Of a DNA stretch of 64,000 nt, positions 14,901 through 22,233 are shown piece by piece. The notes under the pieces are model-generated. The model was not told where the DNA came from. It was given only the letters and a program-made list of their open reading frames with translations, and did no database searches. The DNA lies in the NCBI GenBank assembly GCA_016861025.1, contig BOKO01000013.1, positions 62,001 through 126,000 of the forward strand, given 5' to 3'. The stretch is from Chloroflexota bacterium. GTDB taxonomy: Bacteria > Chloroflexota > Anaerolineae > Caldilineales > Caldilineaceae. Numbering within the stretch: position 1 is the stretch's first letter; each line of letters begins with the position of its first letter. The position numbers and the translations under genes were made by a program.

Positions 14901-15221
14901 CTCTATTGTTTCAATGGCCTTGTAGCCCAGGTCGGTCAAGATCATGGTCCCGGCAGGAAAGCAGTCCGGCGACATATGCAGCCAACCCACAGACCGTCCT
15001 TGTGTGGCGCCATGCGGGTTGACCTCGAACACATCCGCGATGAAATGACGCGTCTGCGGATGGTTGGCCCGGTGCAGCGACAGGGCGTCGTCGTTGTGGT
15101 TGATGGCGATGTCCGGGCTGCGGCCCAACGCCATCTCGCACCCGGTGGACCACCCGCCTCCGCCCGCGAAGAGATCCACGATCTGTTTTTTATGCAGGTC
15201 GATTTGAAGTTGTTTTTTCAT
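11949..15221 (-). CDS. C5-cytosine DNA methyltransferase interrupted by an intein
   Basis: A 1090-residue precursor starting at ATG 15221, with GGGAGG just upstream. Motif I is IVDLFAGGGGWSTG. Motif IV is split: SPD is followed by the intein, and the extein resumes with CTHHSQASGGQ, so the catalytic Cys is the first residue after the intein. Motif VI-like SLENVKQIL follows. The large target-recognition part contains several repeats of a module with DEPLPTITSGG, EDPMRTVMAA, EEPMRTITAA and DDPMTTVTNT, separated by about 35-45 residues. The C-terminal motifs LKPRELFRGQDFPDDY and VRMCGNSV (IX/X) are intact. After splicing the enzyme would be about 735 residues. It is probably an anti-restriction methyltransferase of phage type. 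Confidence 0.92.
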   Translation of the reverse strand: MKKQLQIDLHKKQIVDLFAGGGGWSTGCEMALGRSPDIAINHNDDALSLHRANHPQTRHFIADVFEVNPHGATQGRSVGWLHMSPDCFPAGTMILTDLGYKAIETIEVGELVLTHQGRWRRVTDTMSTVRPLVEVRGKGHPGLIVSPEHPFYVRPSKRNGRGDLVHLNAPPEWTKAGELTRDAYWGSPVSFPALPIPPVPSYRGRQFEISESLMWLAGRYVADGWTRIAETRAELVITCGNHEADTLRARLNEWTRSGARAGSDEMAWHERATGTARQFSTNSRGLVEWLRSQFGHGAANKLLPAWLYGADESLRRALLEGYVSGDGAMPKADGSPIVMTTTVSRALAYSIKALAGSLGYSPNIYLRENQPDVIQGRKVNVKPAYSVRWRIAGQRKQSRVIDRIEWAPVREVKDLRATGTVYNLSVEEDESYVAEGVIVHNCTHHSQASGGQPRDKKIRALSWVGYRWAAQVRPDVISLENVKQILKWGPLVAKRDKVTGRVLKRTEVVLRTPRGTSTKIEWVPAAPNERVPVQDQYLVPDPKREGRTWRKFVRKLEALGYEVQHRVLCAADQGGHTTRERLWMIARCDGQPISWEGLKTHARKAGPDQRKWKPAAECIDFSDLGKSIFDRKKPLAPATMRRIAKGIKRYVLDNPQPFIVNNMTNNVPRPIDMPMATGCTGNHKFLATPVIAKFRSDSSGHAVDEPLPTITSGGNCARDAGAAHALGIVSPVIVPIAHYNGQSEPVHSLEDPMRTVMAATKGGEFSLASPILVPATHQGDDRSHSIEEPMRTITAAHRGETMLVSPVLVGAGGPEYAGKPAPVTAPLGTATTENHRAIVAATMVQTGYGERHGQSPRSLDIEAPIGTVVGTGKHAIATAYMMQANDGYNTTVGRKLDDPMTTVTNTGSQQQLVTAHLAHLRGNCDARNPEDPLMTVSAGGQHHGVVSTFLAGCRTDESNRARSVADSCILSPEQEASALRVSDFLLENYPQDGKRHEPATTKERLALVTVFIKGQPYVIIDIRLRMLKPRELFRGQDFPDDYIIDHGHDGRKFSISAQVRMCGNSVDPVQAAAIIRANAVELAVGRRASA
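13899..14963 (-). other. Intein with LAGLIDADG homing endonuclease, inserted at the methyltransferase active-site Cys
   Basis: A 355-residue intein. Block A begins CFPAGTMILTDLGYKAIETI (Cys1). Block B is LIVSPEHPFYV with His63. The two LAGLIDADG-type motifs are MWLAGRYVADGW (about 128-139) and LLEGYVSGDGA (about 232-242). Blocks F and G are VYNLSVEEDESYVAEGVIVHN, ending in His-Asn before Cys+1. All residues needed for class 1 splicing appear present, and both acidic residues of the nuclease motifs (Asp137 and Asp240) are visible. The insertion point, directly before the catalytic Cys of motif IV, is the most conserved codon of the host gene, as homing predicts. Confidence 0.93.
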
Positions 15222-15272
15222 GCCGTGATGCCTCCCTCTCGCGCTGGCAGTCTTTTGGACTTGAAATATATT

Positions 15273-15295
15273 CCGTATGGTAATAATCATACAGA
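15273..15295. promoter_or_regulatory. Shared operator-like dyad 1 (CCGTAT-N10-ATACAGA)
   Basis: CCGTAT, a 10-base spacer and ATACAGA, flanked by ATT and AT so that ATTCCGTAT and ATACAGAAT form a near-perfect dyad. It lies 52 bases upstream of the intein-containing methyltransferase start. The same arrangement is found at 57597 and 63039, and in weaker form at 45172 and 45659. Confidence 0.6.
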
Positions 15296-15332
15296 ATTTG
15301 CCGCATGCAAGGCAAGAAGAGAAATGGCGACC

Positions 15333-16532
15333 TTATGCTGTAGGTGCTGACGCTCCCGTCGACGCCTCCGGATACAGCTCCGGCAACAGGAATTGCAGGG
15401 CGTCGAGCGGAAAGGCGAAGCGCACCGGCGCCGTGTGCCCCTCGCTCGCCACCAGCCCGCTCTCGATGAGATGCGAAAGCAGCGCGCGGGCGGTGCGCTC
15501 GCCGAGGCCCGTCATCTGCTGGAACTCGCCGCGCGGCGTCGGCCCGGCGAGGAACAGGTGATACAGCGGCAGCGCCGCCTCCGCCCGGTAGCCTTTCCCG
15601 TGCGCCGTGCGGAAGGCGACCAGCGCCTGGATGCGCGTCTTCATGCCGTCGAGGTCGAGCAGGCCCGCCATGAACCGCACCTGGTCCTCGCAGACGGCGA
15701 TGAACCAGTCGCACCAGGCCCACAGCGCCTTCTCGCTCAGGTTGCCGCGGCCATCCAGGTCGCCCTGGCGCGGGCTGTCCGCCGCCCCGAGCAGTGCGTA
15801 GTAGCGGTCGCGCTCGCGCGAGAAGCCGCGGCTGACCGACCACAACCCGGCGCTCAGCGGCCACAGCGCGCAATGCGTCTGCAGGCGGCAGGCGCGGCCA
15901 TTGCCGTCGAGGAAGGGATGCACCCAGGCCATGCGCTGGTGCGCCGCCGCGACTGTGAACAGCGTGTCCTCCAGCGGGCAGGCGCGGGAATACGCCTCGT
16001 CGAAGCGCGCCAGAAAGGCCGGCAGCGCCTCGGCCAGCGGCGGCTCGTGCCGGCCGACCGCCACGGCCCGCCCGCGCAGCGCGCCGGGCGCAACGACCTC
16101 TCCCTCGAGGACGCGGTCCTCCGCCGGCAGCCGCCCGTACACCGCGGCGTGCGCCTGCCGCAGGAAATCGGCCGTCAGCGGCGGCGTGCCGGCATCGACA
16201 CGCCGCTCCAGCTCGCGCTCGGCCTCGATGTGCGCCAGCGCCAGCCGCTGCAGCCGCGCCACGTCCGGCCTGTCGGAGAAATCGCCGCGCAGGGCGCGCT
16301 CGATGTTGAGCGGATGGGTGCCCTGGCCCTCGATGCGGTTGGAGTAATAGGAGTTCATCGCCCGCACCAGCTCGCGCAGGCTGGCGATCGTCGTCGCGTG
16401 CGCCCCGCCGGCCAGCCGCAGCGACTGCCCGATCAGCGCCCGCGTGCGCGCGCGCAGCTCCTCCAGCCGCTTCTGCGGCAGAAGCGGCTCGAACTGATGC
16501 GGCTGGGTGTATTGGGCGAGGGTCTTTTGCAT
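15333..16532 (-). CDS. Fic-domain AMPylating protein (class II, self-inhibited)
   Basis: A 399-residue protein from ATG 16532. The Fic active motif is HPFLDGNGRACR (His near residue 205). The inhibitory helix motif S-x3-E-G is present ahead of the core as SYYSNRIEGQGTHP (about 62-75), typical of class II Fic proteins that are held off by their own Glu. A C-terminal winged-helix region (FQQMTGLGERTARALLSHLI) follows. The family transfers AMP or another nucleotide part to protein hydroxyls. The target is unknown. Composition is richer in GC than its neighbours, suggesting separate acquisition. A 12-base palindrome, GGCAATATTGCC, at 16534-16545 lies next to the start codon. Confidence 0.9.
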   Translation of the reverse strand: MQKTLAQYTQPHQFEPLLPQKRLEELRARTRALIGQSLRLAGGAHATTIASLRELVRAMNSYYSNRIEGQGTHPLNIERALRGDFSDRPDVARLQRLALAHIEAERELERRVDAGTPPLTADFLRQAHAAVYGRLPAEDRVLEGEVVAPGALRGRAVAVGRHEPPLAEALPAFLARFDEAYSRACPLEDTLFTVAAAHQRMAWVHPFLDGNGRACRLQTHCALWPLSAGLWSVSRGFSRERDRYYALLGAADSPRQGDLDGRGNLSEKALWAWCDWFIAVCEDQVRFMAGLLDLDGMKTRIQALVAFRTAHGKGYRAEAALPLYHLFLAGPTPRGEFQQMTGLGERTARALLSHLIESGLVASEGHTAPVRFAFPLDALQFLLPELYPEASTGASAPTA

Positions 16533-16679
16533 GGGCAATATTGCCGGTTTAGTTGCCGGTTACATGATGCGATGATATTCATATTATTCAATGCGATGAA
16601 TAGAATTCTAGCCTGAAATACACAAACGATAATACCGGTTATCGTGCCGGACTGGAAACGCATGGGTTGGCGTCTTGTA

Positions 16680-17882
16680 TCATCTATCTTCGGATGCGCC
16701 ACCGACTCCGCCATTTCCAGAGCCGTTTCCTGCCTTCTGATCCCCGGTGATGGCTGCGTGGCGCCTGTCGTCCTCCGAATGCAGGTACTGACCAGTGGTG
16801 GAGATGTCTCCGTGTCCAAGCTGTTCCTGAACGTCCTTTATGGTTGCCCCCCTTCTGAGCCATTCCGTGGCCGCCGTGTGCCGCAGCCAGTGGGTGGAAA
16901 CCGGGGTGAATTGACCGGCAAGGGGATGCCCGGCCGCCTCGAGCTTCCCGTCGATTTCCACAAAGAGCGCCTTGATGAAGCGATGCAAGCCACCCCGCCC
17001 CATCGGGCCTTGCCCTCGCATTCTTGAAATTAGGGGGGCGTTTTCTCCCCGTTGCGGAAGCGCAGAGGTGATATCACCTGATATCACCCGATATCGGCGC
17101 AGCTCCTCTATCACGTCCTGTGGTACGGCCACCTGGCGACGCTTCCCTCCCTTCCCGGTCACGTCGAGCCACCATTGCTCGCGCTCTTCCCGCAACTCGC
17201 AATAGAAGTCCCCCATGGATCCGCCCAGAGCTTCGCTGATGCGCAGCCCCGTCCTCGTGAAAAGACTCATGATCCAGATGGCGCGGGCCCGCCTTGCCAT
17301 CCGCTCCCGGCTGTCGGTCGGCATTTCGCGGATATGCTCGGCGACGATCTGCCGCATCTCGTCGGTCAGGAACCTGCGCGTCTTTTGGTTTCGCCCGGGC
17401 CGTTTCAGGCGCATGAGGCGAACGGGATTGCGATACAGGTAGCCCGCATTGACGAGATGTTGAAACAAGGCGCCAACGGCCGCGAAGGCCTGGCTGATTG
17501 CAGCCTTGGACAGCGGGCCGGAGAACGGCCGCCATCCTGGATTATCTCGGCCGAAGCGCCTTGACGAAATGTAGTCCTTCGGCGGGTCCGCCAGGAACTC
17601 CCGATAAAGCAGCAAATCCTCGTAGGTGAGCGAGGAGACCGGCTTTTTTCTCTCGTTTATCGACCAACTGAGCAGGCGTTCGGCTTCGCGCCTATAGTAG
17701 TCGAACGTGTTGGGGGAGTCCTTGAACTTCATCAGCCAGCCGAGAACCGCCTCCCAGTCGTTCCGGGCCGAGAGCTGCAGATGCTCCTCGGGGGCCCGGT
17801 TCGTGCCACAGCTGCCGTCGAGCTCCGGCGGCAGCTGCAGGCTTGAGCCGGGCGAATACTGGACGATCGCAACGTGAGGCAT
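16680..17882 (-). CDS. Tyrosine recombinase/integrase
   Basis: A 400-residue protein with the catalytic set Arg214 (TRTGLRISEAL), His331 and Arg334 (THWLRHTAATEWL), His357 (QLGHGDISTTG) and Tyr366 (GQYLHSEDD). The N-terminal SAM-like core-binding domain (about 60-160) is present. The last 25 residues are Gly/Asn-rich and disordered. Its start overlaps the stop of the preceding gene by a few bases, so it is the third gene of an operon with a nucleotidyltransferase-like protein. No att repeat was recognised, and whether it moves this segment is open. Confidence 0.88.
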   Translation of the reverse strand: MPHVAIVQYSPGSSLQLPPELDGSCGTNRAPEEHLQLSARNDWEAVLGWLMKFKDSPNTFDYYRREAERLLSWSINERKKPVSSLTYEDLLLYREFLADPPKDYISSRRFGRDNPGWRPFSGPLSKAAISQAFAAVGALFQHLVNAGYLYRNPVRLMRLKRPGRNQKTRRFLTDEMRQIVAEHIREMPTDSRERMARRARAIWIMSLFTRTGLRISEALGGSMGDFYCELREEREQWWLDVTGKGGKRRQVAVPQDVIEELRRYRVISGDITSALPQRGENAPLISRMRGQGPMGRGGLHRFIKALFVEIDGKLEAAGHPLAGQFTPVSTHWLRHTAATEWLRRGATIKDVQEQLGHGDISTTGQYLHSEDDRRHAAITGDQKAGNGSGNGGVGGASEDR

Positions 17883-18289
17883 CAGTTGCGCTTGCTTGCC
17901 AGACGGAACTTCCTCACGCGTTCCGCGCTGCTCATTGCCTTTCCGGTTCTTTCACGGCCGCGCCTGTCAGGGTGGTAGCGAAGTCGCCCACAGATGTTCT
18001 CCCGTGCGGTGTAGTCGTGAAAACCGTGTGCAAGAACCTCCAGTACGAATCCGGCTTCGGATTGCACGAAATCCATGCTTAACCGTCTCGATAGGCCCAC
18101 GCACGGCTTCCCATTCACCAGGAAATGTTCCGAGCCTGGATGAACCAGGATCTCGTGTAGCCCTCCCGTGACCCGGTTCGACAAACCAACCGCGGCCAAC
18201 AGCCAATCCATCGACACAGCCTTCGCCTGCTTGGGGGGCGCTGTGACGGGAGCGGGTGGGCGAATCATGGGAGTCATTGAGAATTTCAT
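17882..18289 (-). CDS. Unknown protein between nucleotidyltransferase-like and recombinase genes
   Basis: A 135-residue protein that overlaps both neighbours by an ATGA-type junction, so all three are probably translated in series. After a Pro-rich start it reads MDWLLAAVGLSNRVTGGLHE, ILVHPGSEHFLVNGKPCVGL, EVLAHGFHDYTARENICGRL, and ends in a basic tail (RERTGKAMSSAERVRKFRLA). Several conserved-looking His residues are seen but no known motif. It may be a partner or antitoxin of the nucleotidyltransferase-like protein, or an accessory factor of the recombinase. Confidence 0.6.
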   Translation of the reverse strand: MKFSMTPMIRPPAPVTAPPKQAKAVSMDWLLAAVGLSNRVTGGLHEILVHPGSEHFLVNGKPCVGLSRRLSMDFVQSEAGFVLEVLAHGFHDYTARENICGRLRYHPDRRGRERTGKAMSSAERVRKFRLASKRN

Positions 18290-18957
18290 GGCTTGGAGGC
18301 CTTTTGCAACTTCTGTCCAGTGATCATTTTGATCACCTCATTTACCGCATCGCGAATCGGCTTGGCTTTATGGGCGTTGCCTTCGCACAACACCAAATAA
18401 CCGGGAGAGTTCTTGAGTCCTTTAAGAAGACCCATGCGATCACTATCGAGATACGGGGCCACCAGGTCCATATCGATACCTTTCCCCGCGAGTAGATAGC
18501 AAATGCGGATCAAGTCACGCTCATCCTTGGCGCCTTTTGATGAGCCTTTCCTACTGCTGAAGGCGTCAAGTTTGAGCACGAGGAGATGCTCAAGGCAGGC
18601 TGCCCTGATGTTGTCGATCACGACTGAATGAGCAAAGGCCTCCGAATAGGGAATCGCAAGGGAATTGTGCCGCTCGAGATAGATATCGTACTCAACGCCG
18701 TGCTTGATGATCTGGTGCTTGTTGAGCCGACGATTCGCTGTTACTTCTTCCATGTCACGGAGGTCCGAGAAATCGGCAAGCGAGAAGTACAGGTCCGCGT
18801 CGTGACTGAACTCGATGAACCCGGGCGGGAGCGCATCCTTGTTGATGTGAAGGTATACGGCAACTCCGCCGATAAAAACCATCCCGTCCGGGAAGAGATC
18901 ATTGATCTCCCGGATGCCCTTCCAGAGTGCATTCCATTCTTCGAGACTGGTAGCCAT
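18286..18957 (-). CDS. AbiEii/MNT-like nucleotidyltransferase-fold protein
   Basis: A 223-residue protein. The nucleotidyltransferase-fold signature appears as VFIGGVAVYLH (Gly-Gly) followed by IEFSHDADLYFSL (Asp-x-Asp), as in AbiEii toxins and related enzymes. A third conserved region ACLEHLLVLKLDAF and AKDERDLIRICYLL matches the second half of that family. Such proteins transfer nucleotides to tRNA or protein and often act as toxins. It is the first gene of the three-gene operon with the unknown protein and recombinase. Moderate confidence on fold, low on substrate. Confidence 0.7.
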   Translation of the reverse strand: MATSLEEWNALWKGIREINDLFPDGMVFIGGVAVYLHINKDALPPGFIEFSHDADLYFSLADFSDLRDMEEVTANRRLNKHQIIKHGVEYDIYLERHNSLAIPYSEAFAHSVVIDNIRAACLEHLLVLKLDAFSSRKGSSKGAKDERDLIRICYLLAGKGIDMDLVAPYLDSDRMGLLKGLKNSPGYLVLCEGNAHKAKPIRDAVNEVIKMITGQKLQKASKP

Positions 18958-18970
18958 ATGCTTTAATATT

Positions 18971-18984
18971 CGTTACAAGTAACG
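18971..18984. promoter_or_regulatory. Dyad CGTTAC-AA-GTAACG upstream of the nucleotidyltransferase operon
   Basis: A perfect 6+6 inverted repeat, 14 bases upstream of ATG 18957, in an AT-rich stretch that would hold the promoter. It is a candidate operator. Confidence 0.4.
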
Positions 18985-19038
18985 TTAATTATAGCCGCCA
19001 AAATAGCGGGACACAAGACTGGATTGTTGATGGGCCCG

Positions 19039-20532
19039 CTATCGGCCCTTTGGTGCTGGAAAGCGCATCTCCGTGGGCTGCAAATCGAATAGATCAGGAT
19101 CCTCGATCGCCAGCTGAGTTAGCTTTCCGCCTAGCTTGCACAGGGCTTCGTGAAAATCTGCCGAGAGGTGGTTACCGCTATAGTGATGGCCGAATTCATG
19201 GATCAGCAGTTGATTGATTTCGGCCAGATCTGCGCGTTCGAACCAGCCGTGTCCAAGCCGGCCCAGATTGAGCGTTAGCCGACCGGCTCCGAAGGCGCCG
19301 GAAAAGGGCCAGGAGACATCGCTGGCGATGGCAACCATGACCGGACACCCCAGCAGCTGTTTGCCGATCCTTTCGGCATAGTCCGCGACGGCCGCAATGG
19401 CGGGCGTCCATTTCTCAGGGGGGAGCACCTTCAGGGGCATCGCATCCGGATTGTCGCTGAAGGGCTTCGGCGTCGGGGTCACCTGCCCCGCCGGCAGGAC
19501 CGCGCCGGCGCGCCGGGCGGCGCCCCACTCCTCCTTCGAGAGCTGGGAGCCGTAGATGAGCGCGTAGCCCTTGGATACGGCCCGATTGTTGGCTTCCGGG
19601 TCCGATGGGTCGTATGCGCAGCGCTTTTCCCCGAAGCGCAGATCCAGCACGCGCGAAACGGTTGCATCGGAAAGTTCGTCGCCGTGCTTCTGCATGGCGT
19701 CCCGAACCCAGGGCGCATTGGCGTCCTCCTCCGTAAGCATCCCCTGCATGCGCTCGAGCATGAGCGCGCGTACGCGCGCAAGATATGAAGGGGGCACATT
19801 GTCCCTGTCGAAATTCAGCGGAATCTTCTGCTGGATGTCGCAGTGCCAGCGGTCTCCGGTCTCGACCACCGGGATGCCCATCTCGTAGAGCATGGGCGTT
19901 TCGCCGGGCGCCGGCATCACCACCCTGATCGTGGTCCTGCGTTGCGCCCGGCGCAAAACGCCGTCGGCATCGGCAATTTCCGTGAGAAGTGTTGCTTCGA
20001 ATTCCTCGAGTGCCGGCCGCTGGGGCAGCACGGAGCCGTTGAAACGCGTGATGATCCCCGGCGGCGGTATGAGCCTGCGTACGGCCTCGGCGCATTCCTG
20101 CATTTCCCCGTCGGTCATTTTGAGGACGCCTTCGAAGACGGAGCCGCGTTCTCTTTTCGTGCGGCGATTGATGCGGCCGGCGTCCGTAAACATCACGGAT
20201 CCCTTGGTCGATGCGATTTCGGCCTCATCGCAGAGAGCGAGCACCAGTTTTTCTCCCAAATTGAACCTGCCTCGCGCCTGCGCGTCCCCTTTCTTGCTGC
20301 TGTCCGCGAAAAGGGTGAATGCGTGGGAAAGGTAATTCCCGAACCCCTCCGGGTTGTCGTCCTCAACGGCGAGCCTCACGCGTCTTGTCCCGGAGATGCG
20401 GGAAAGCGTCACATTCACCTCCGTCGAGCGCGTGTCCCAGGCGTTCTGGATCAACTCGAAGAGAGCGAAAGCCTTGCCCTTGCGTTCAAGCAGCCGGGCC
20501 AGCCCTTGTTTGTCGACTTCGAACCAGTGCAT
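19039..20532 (-). CDS. GHKL-type ATPase fused to a C-terminal HEXXH metallopeptidase-like domain
   Basis: A 497-residue protein. The N-terminal part has the Bergerat ATP fold: FELIQNAWD (N box, about 25-33), RLAVEDDNPEGFG (G1-like, with the conserved Asp), and GRFNLGEKLVLALC (G2-like, about 87-100). A middle region of about 250 residues is followed by QLLIHEFGHHYSG (His445, Glu446, His449), a zinc-peptidase signature, with Glu residues downstream that could be the third ligand. The arrangement resembles Hsp90/MORC-like ATPases with a protease attached. It is the last gene of a seven-gene leftward operon. A role in defence or protein quality control is possible, but no precise function is known to me. 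Confidence 0.8.
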   Translation of the reverse strand: MHWFEVDKQGLARLLERKGKAFALFELIQNAWDTRSTEVNVTLSRISGTRRVRLAVEDDNPEGFGNYLSHAFTLFADSSKKGDAQARGRFNLGEKLVLALCDEAEIASTKGSVMFTDAGRINRRTKRERGSVFEGVLKMTDGEMQECAEAVRRLIPPPGIITRFNGSVLPQRPALEEFEATLLTEIADADGVLRRAQRRTTIRVVMPAPGETPMLYEMGIPVVETGDRWHCDIQQKIPLNFDRDNVPPSYLARVRALMLERMQGMLTEEDANAPWVRDAMQKHGDELSDATVSRVLDLRFGEKRCAYDPSDPEANNRAVSKGYALIYGSQLSKEEWGAARRAGAVLPAGQVTPTPKPFSDNPDAMPLKVLPPEKWTPAIAAVADYAERIGKQLLGCPVMVAIASDVSWPFSGAFGAGRLTLNLGRLGHGWFERADLAEINQLLIHEFGHHYSGNHLSADFHEALCKLGGKLTQLAIEDPDLFDLQPTEMRFPAPKGR

Positions 20533-20542
20533 GCCTTCCTCC

Positions 20543-21349
20543 TTAGATTGAGACGACGCGGCCTTCCTGGACCACGAATGCCGACAACCTCATCCAGTTC
20601 TCGTAGTCGAAGCCGCAACCCGTGTCCATGAAGATGTGGTTGCGCCAGAGCGACACTTCGCGAACGACGTTGTGCCCGCAAAATGTCGGGGAAATGCCCG
20701 GCTCGTTCGTTTGCGCTATGTCCGGGAAGCAGTCCATGGCGGCGAACACGGTTCTTCCCCACAGGAGCCGGTCCGCCAATCCAGCCGATGCTCCTGGCAA
20801 TCCGCCATCTATGGCGGCGTTGCTGAGAGGATTGCCATTTTCCCATGCTTCGGCATGAACGACCTGAAATCGGTTCTGATCCTGGCCGACGACCAGAATG
20901 TGCGGCATGGAGTTGGCAAGGGCGGCGAGCCTGTCGGCGTCGGCCAGCGCATCTGAGCGGTACCGGTCCTTGAGCCAGTCGAGGACCCATTCGCTTTCCA
21001 TTGACTCGGCCGCCGGCCTTGCAAGACGCAAAGCGTCTTCGAGACCAATGCCGCGATTCGCAACGGCGAAGAGTATGGCAACCACCTGATCGATGAAGTG
21101 CTGGTCGTGGTTGCCCCGAACCGAGAAAAACCACGGCTCGGAGAGAAGGTTCAGGCAGCGCCTCGACGCGGGGCCGCGGTCGGCAAGATCTCCGCAGGCA
21201 ATGATCCTGTCGCGGGCAGGGTCGAACCGCTCACGGTCCATGAGGCGAAGCAAGCGATCGGCATGCCCATGGAGATCGCCGATCACGATGTCCCGGCCGG
21301 TACGGTTTTCCGCTAAGCGACCGACGATGATTCGTGACGTTGCGTTCAT
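20543..21349 (-). CDS. PPP-family metallophosphatase (lambda/PrpA-like)
   Basis: A 268-residue protein with the three phosphatase blocks: IVIGDLHGHADRL, IIACGDLADRGP and FFSVRGNHDQHF, plus downstream His in FCGHNVVRE and the C-terminal IFMDTGCGF. This is the bacterial and phage Ser/Thr(Tyr) phosphoprotein phosphatase pattern with a two-metal centre. Its start overlaps the preceding membrane gene stop by 4 bases, and its stop is 10 bases from the GHKL-HEXXH gene, so it belongs to the same operon. Confidence 0.88.
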   Translation of the reverse strand: MNATSRIIVGRLAENRTGRDIVIGDLHGHADRLLRLMDRERFDPARDRIIACGDLADRGPASRRCLNLLSEPWFFSVRGNHDQHFIDQVVAILFAVANRGIGLEDALRLARPAAESMESEWVLDWLKDRYRSDALADADRLAALANSMPHILVVGQDQNRFQVVHAEAWENGNPLSNAAIDGGLPGASAGLADRLLWGRTVFAAMDCFPDIAQTNEPGISPTFCGHNVVREVSLWRNHIFMDTGCGFDYENWMRLSAFVVQEGRVVSI

Positions 21350-21753
21350 TGCTTTCGAGCCTTCTCACGAACGATCCTGACCCCGACGACGCCAACAGCG
21401 AGGGTCTGATAGGCATCCATGGCCGCCATCGCTGGCCAGAGATCCTGAGAGGCAATGAGCGCAACGGGGATGAACAGAAGATCAGCCGCGGTGGAGATAA
21501 GGAGAACTGGGACATACAGCTCCCACATCGTATAGGCGCATATCGCCGCAAGGAGGACAAGTCCGATGACGCGGCCTCCAGCGGATGAAAGCCCGCTGCC
21601 TGCCATCCCGGCGGCAATCGCTGCGACTGCGGCGATCACCAAGAGCAGCGCAAAAAGCCCATGGGATTTCACCTGCAAACCCTGACCTCCGTGACGGAAA
21701 GTCATCAGCAAGAGCATATGGGAAAGGAGTCCGAGTATGAAATTGGTTTTCAT
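21346..21753 (-). CDS. Small multi-pass membrane protein
   Basis: A 135-residue protein starting at ATG 21753. Three to four hydrophobic segments are seen: FILGLLSHMLLLMTF, GLFALLLVIAAVAAIAAGMA, VIGLVLLAAICAYTMW and VLLISTAADLLFIPVALIA. The C-terminus is basic (VRIVREKARKQ). No family is recognised. It overlaps the phosphatase gene by 4 bases. In the operon it may serve as an anchor or pore. Confidence 0.65.
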   Translation of the reverse strand: MKTNFILGLLSHMLLLMTFRHGGQGLQVKSHGLFALLLVIAAVAAIAAGMAGSGLSSAGGRVIGLVLLAAICAYTMWELYVPVLLISTAADLLFIPVALIASQDLWPAMAAMDAYQTLAVGVVGVRIVREKARKQ

Positions 21754-21757
21754 GGGG

Positions 21758-21958
21758 TCACTTTTCGAGATGCTTATGCGACACATCCTCCGTGTCGCCG
21801 TTGGGCTTGACGCTGACGGTGTGCACCGTCGCCAATCCGCGAAATTGCCACAGTGAATCGACGCCGTCGTCCCGTAAGAAGCGATAACCACGGTCCGCTA
21901 GACACTCCTCTCGGAATCGCTGCGAAGGCGCCGGGCTACGTGATCGTTCTTCGCTCAT
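21758..21958 (-). CDS. Small unknown protein
   Basis: A 66-residue soluble protein (begins MSEERSRSPAPSQRFREE, contains DSLWQFRGLATVHTV). It overlaps the preceding gene by 4 bases and is followed 4 bases later by the membrane protein gene. No motif is recognised. Confidence 0.5.
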   Translation of the reverse strand: MSEERSRSPAPSQRFREECLADRGYRFLRDDGVDSLWQFRGLATVHTVSVKPNGDTEDVSHKHLEK

Positions 21959-22221
21959 GATTGCCCTTCGTCACTAGGGCTAGGCTCCTCGCCTTCGCAG
22001 CTCATGCAATAGGTCATTCGGCCGAGGTGCGTCAATTCGTAACCTTCAATGGTCACGCCTGAGACCTTGACTTGACACTTGGCTAGATAGCCCTCCTCAA
22101 CCATCACCTCTGCCAACGCCGCCTTCGTTTGGATAATGTGCAGCCCATGATTGAATGCTGCGTTTACTTCCGCCTCATAGGCGCGCTCCAGTAGTTTCAG
22201 TCGTTTCTTGTCCATTTTCAT
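21955..22221 (-). CDS. Small unknown protein
   Basis: An 88-residue protein, largely helical at the start (KKRLKLLERAYEAEVNAAFN), then a strand-rich part (GVTIEGYELTHLGRMTYCMS). It looks like a small winged-helix variant without certainty. It starts 12 bases after the methyltransferase gene stops and overlaps the next gene by 4 bases. Confidence 0.5.
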   Translation of the reverse strand: MKMDKKRLKLLERAYEAEVNAAFNHGLHIIQTKAALAEVMVEEGYLAKCQVKVSGVTIEGYELTHLGRMTYCMSCEGEEPSPSDEGQS

Positions 22222-22233
22222 CTCCCGTGAATT

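Noticed and set aside
15273..15295. LexA (SOS) box
   Set aside because: CTGT and ACAG-type ends are present on the - strand, but the separation (14 bases between CTGT and ACGG) does not match the N8 spacing of the enterobacterial LexA box, and the conserved positions differ.
15393..16616. Long + strand frame opposite the Fic gene
   Set aside because: It is a low-complexity Arg/Gln/Gly-rich product typical of an antisense frame in a very GC-rich gene.
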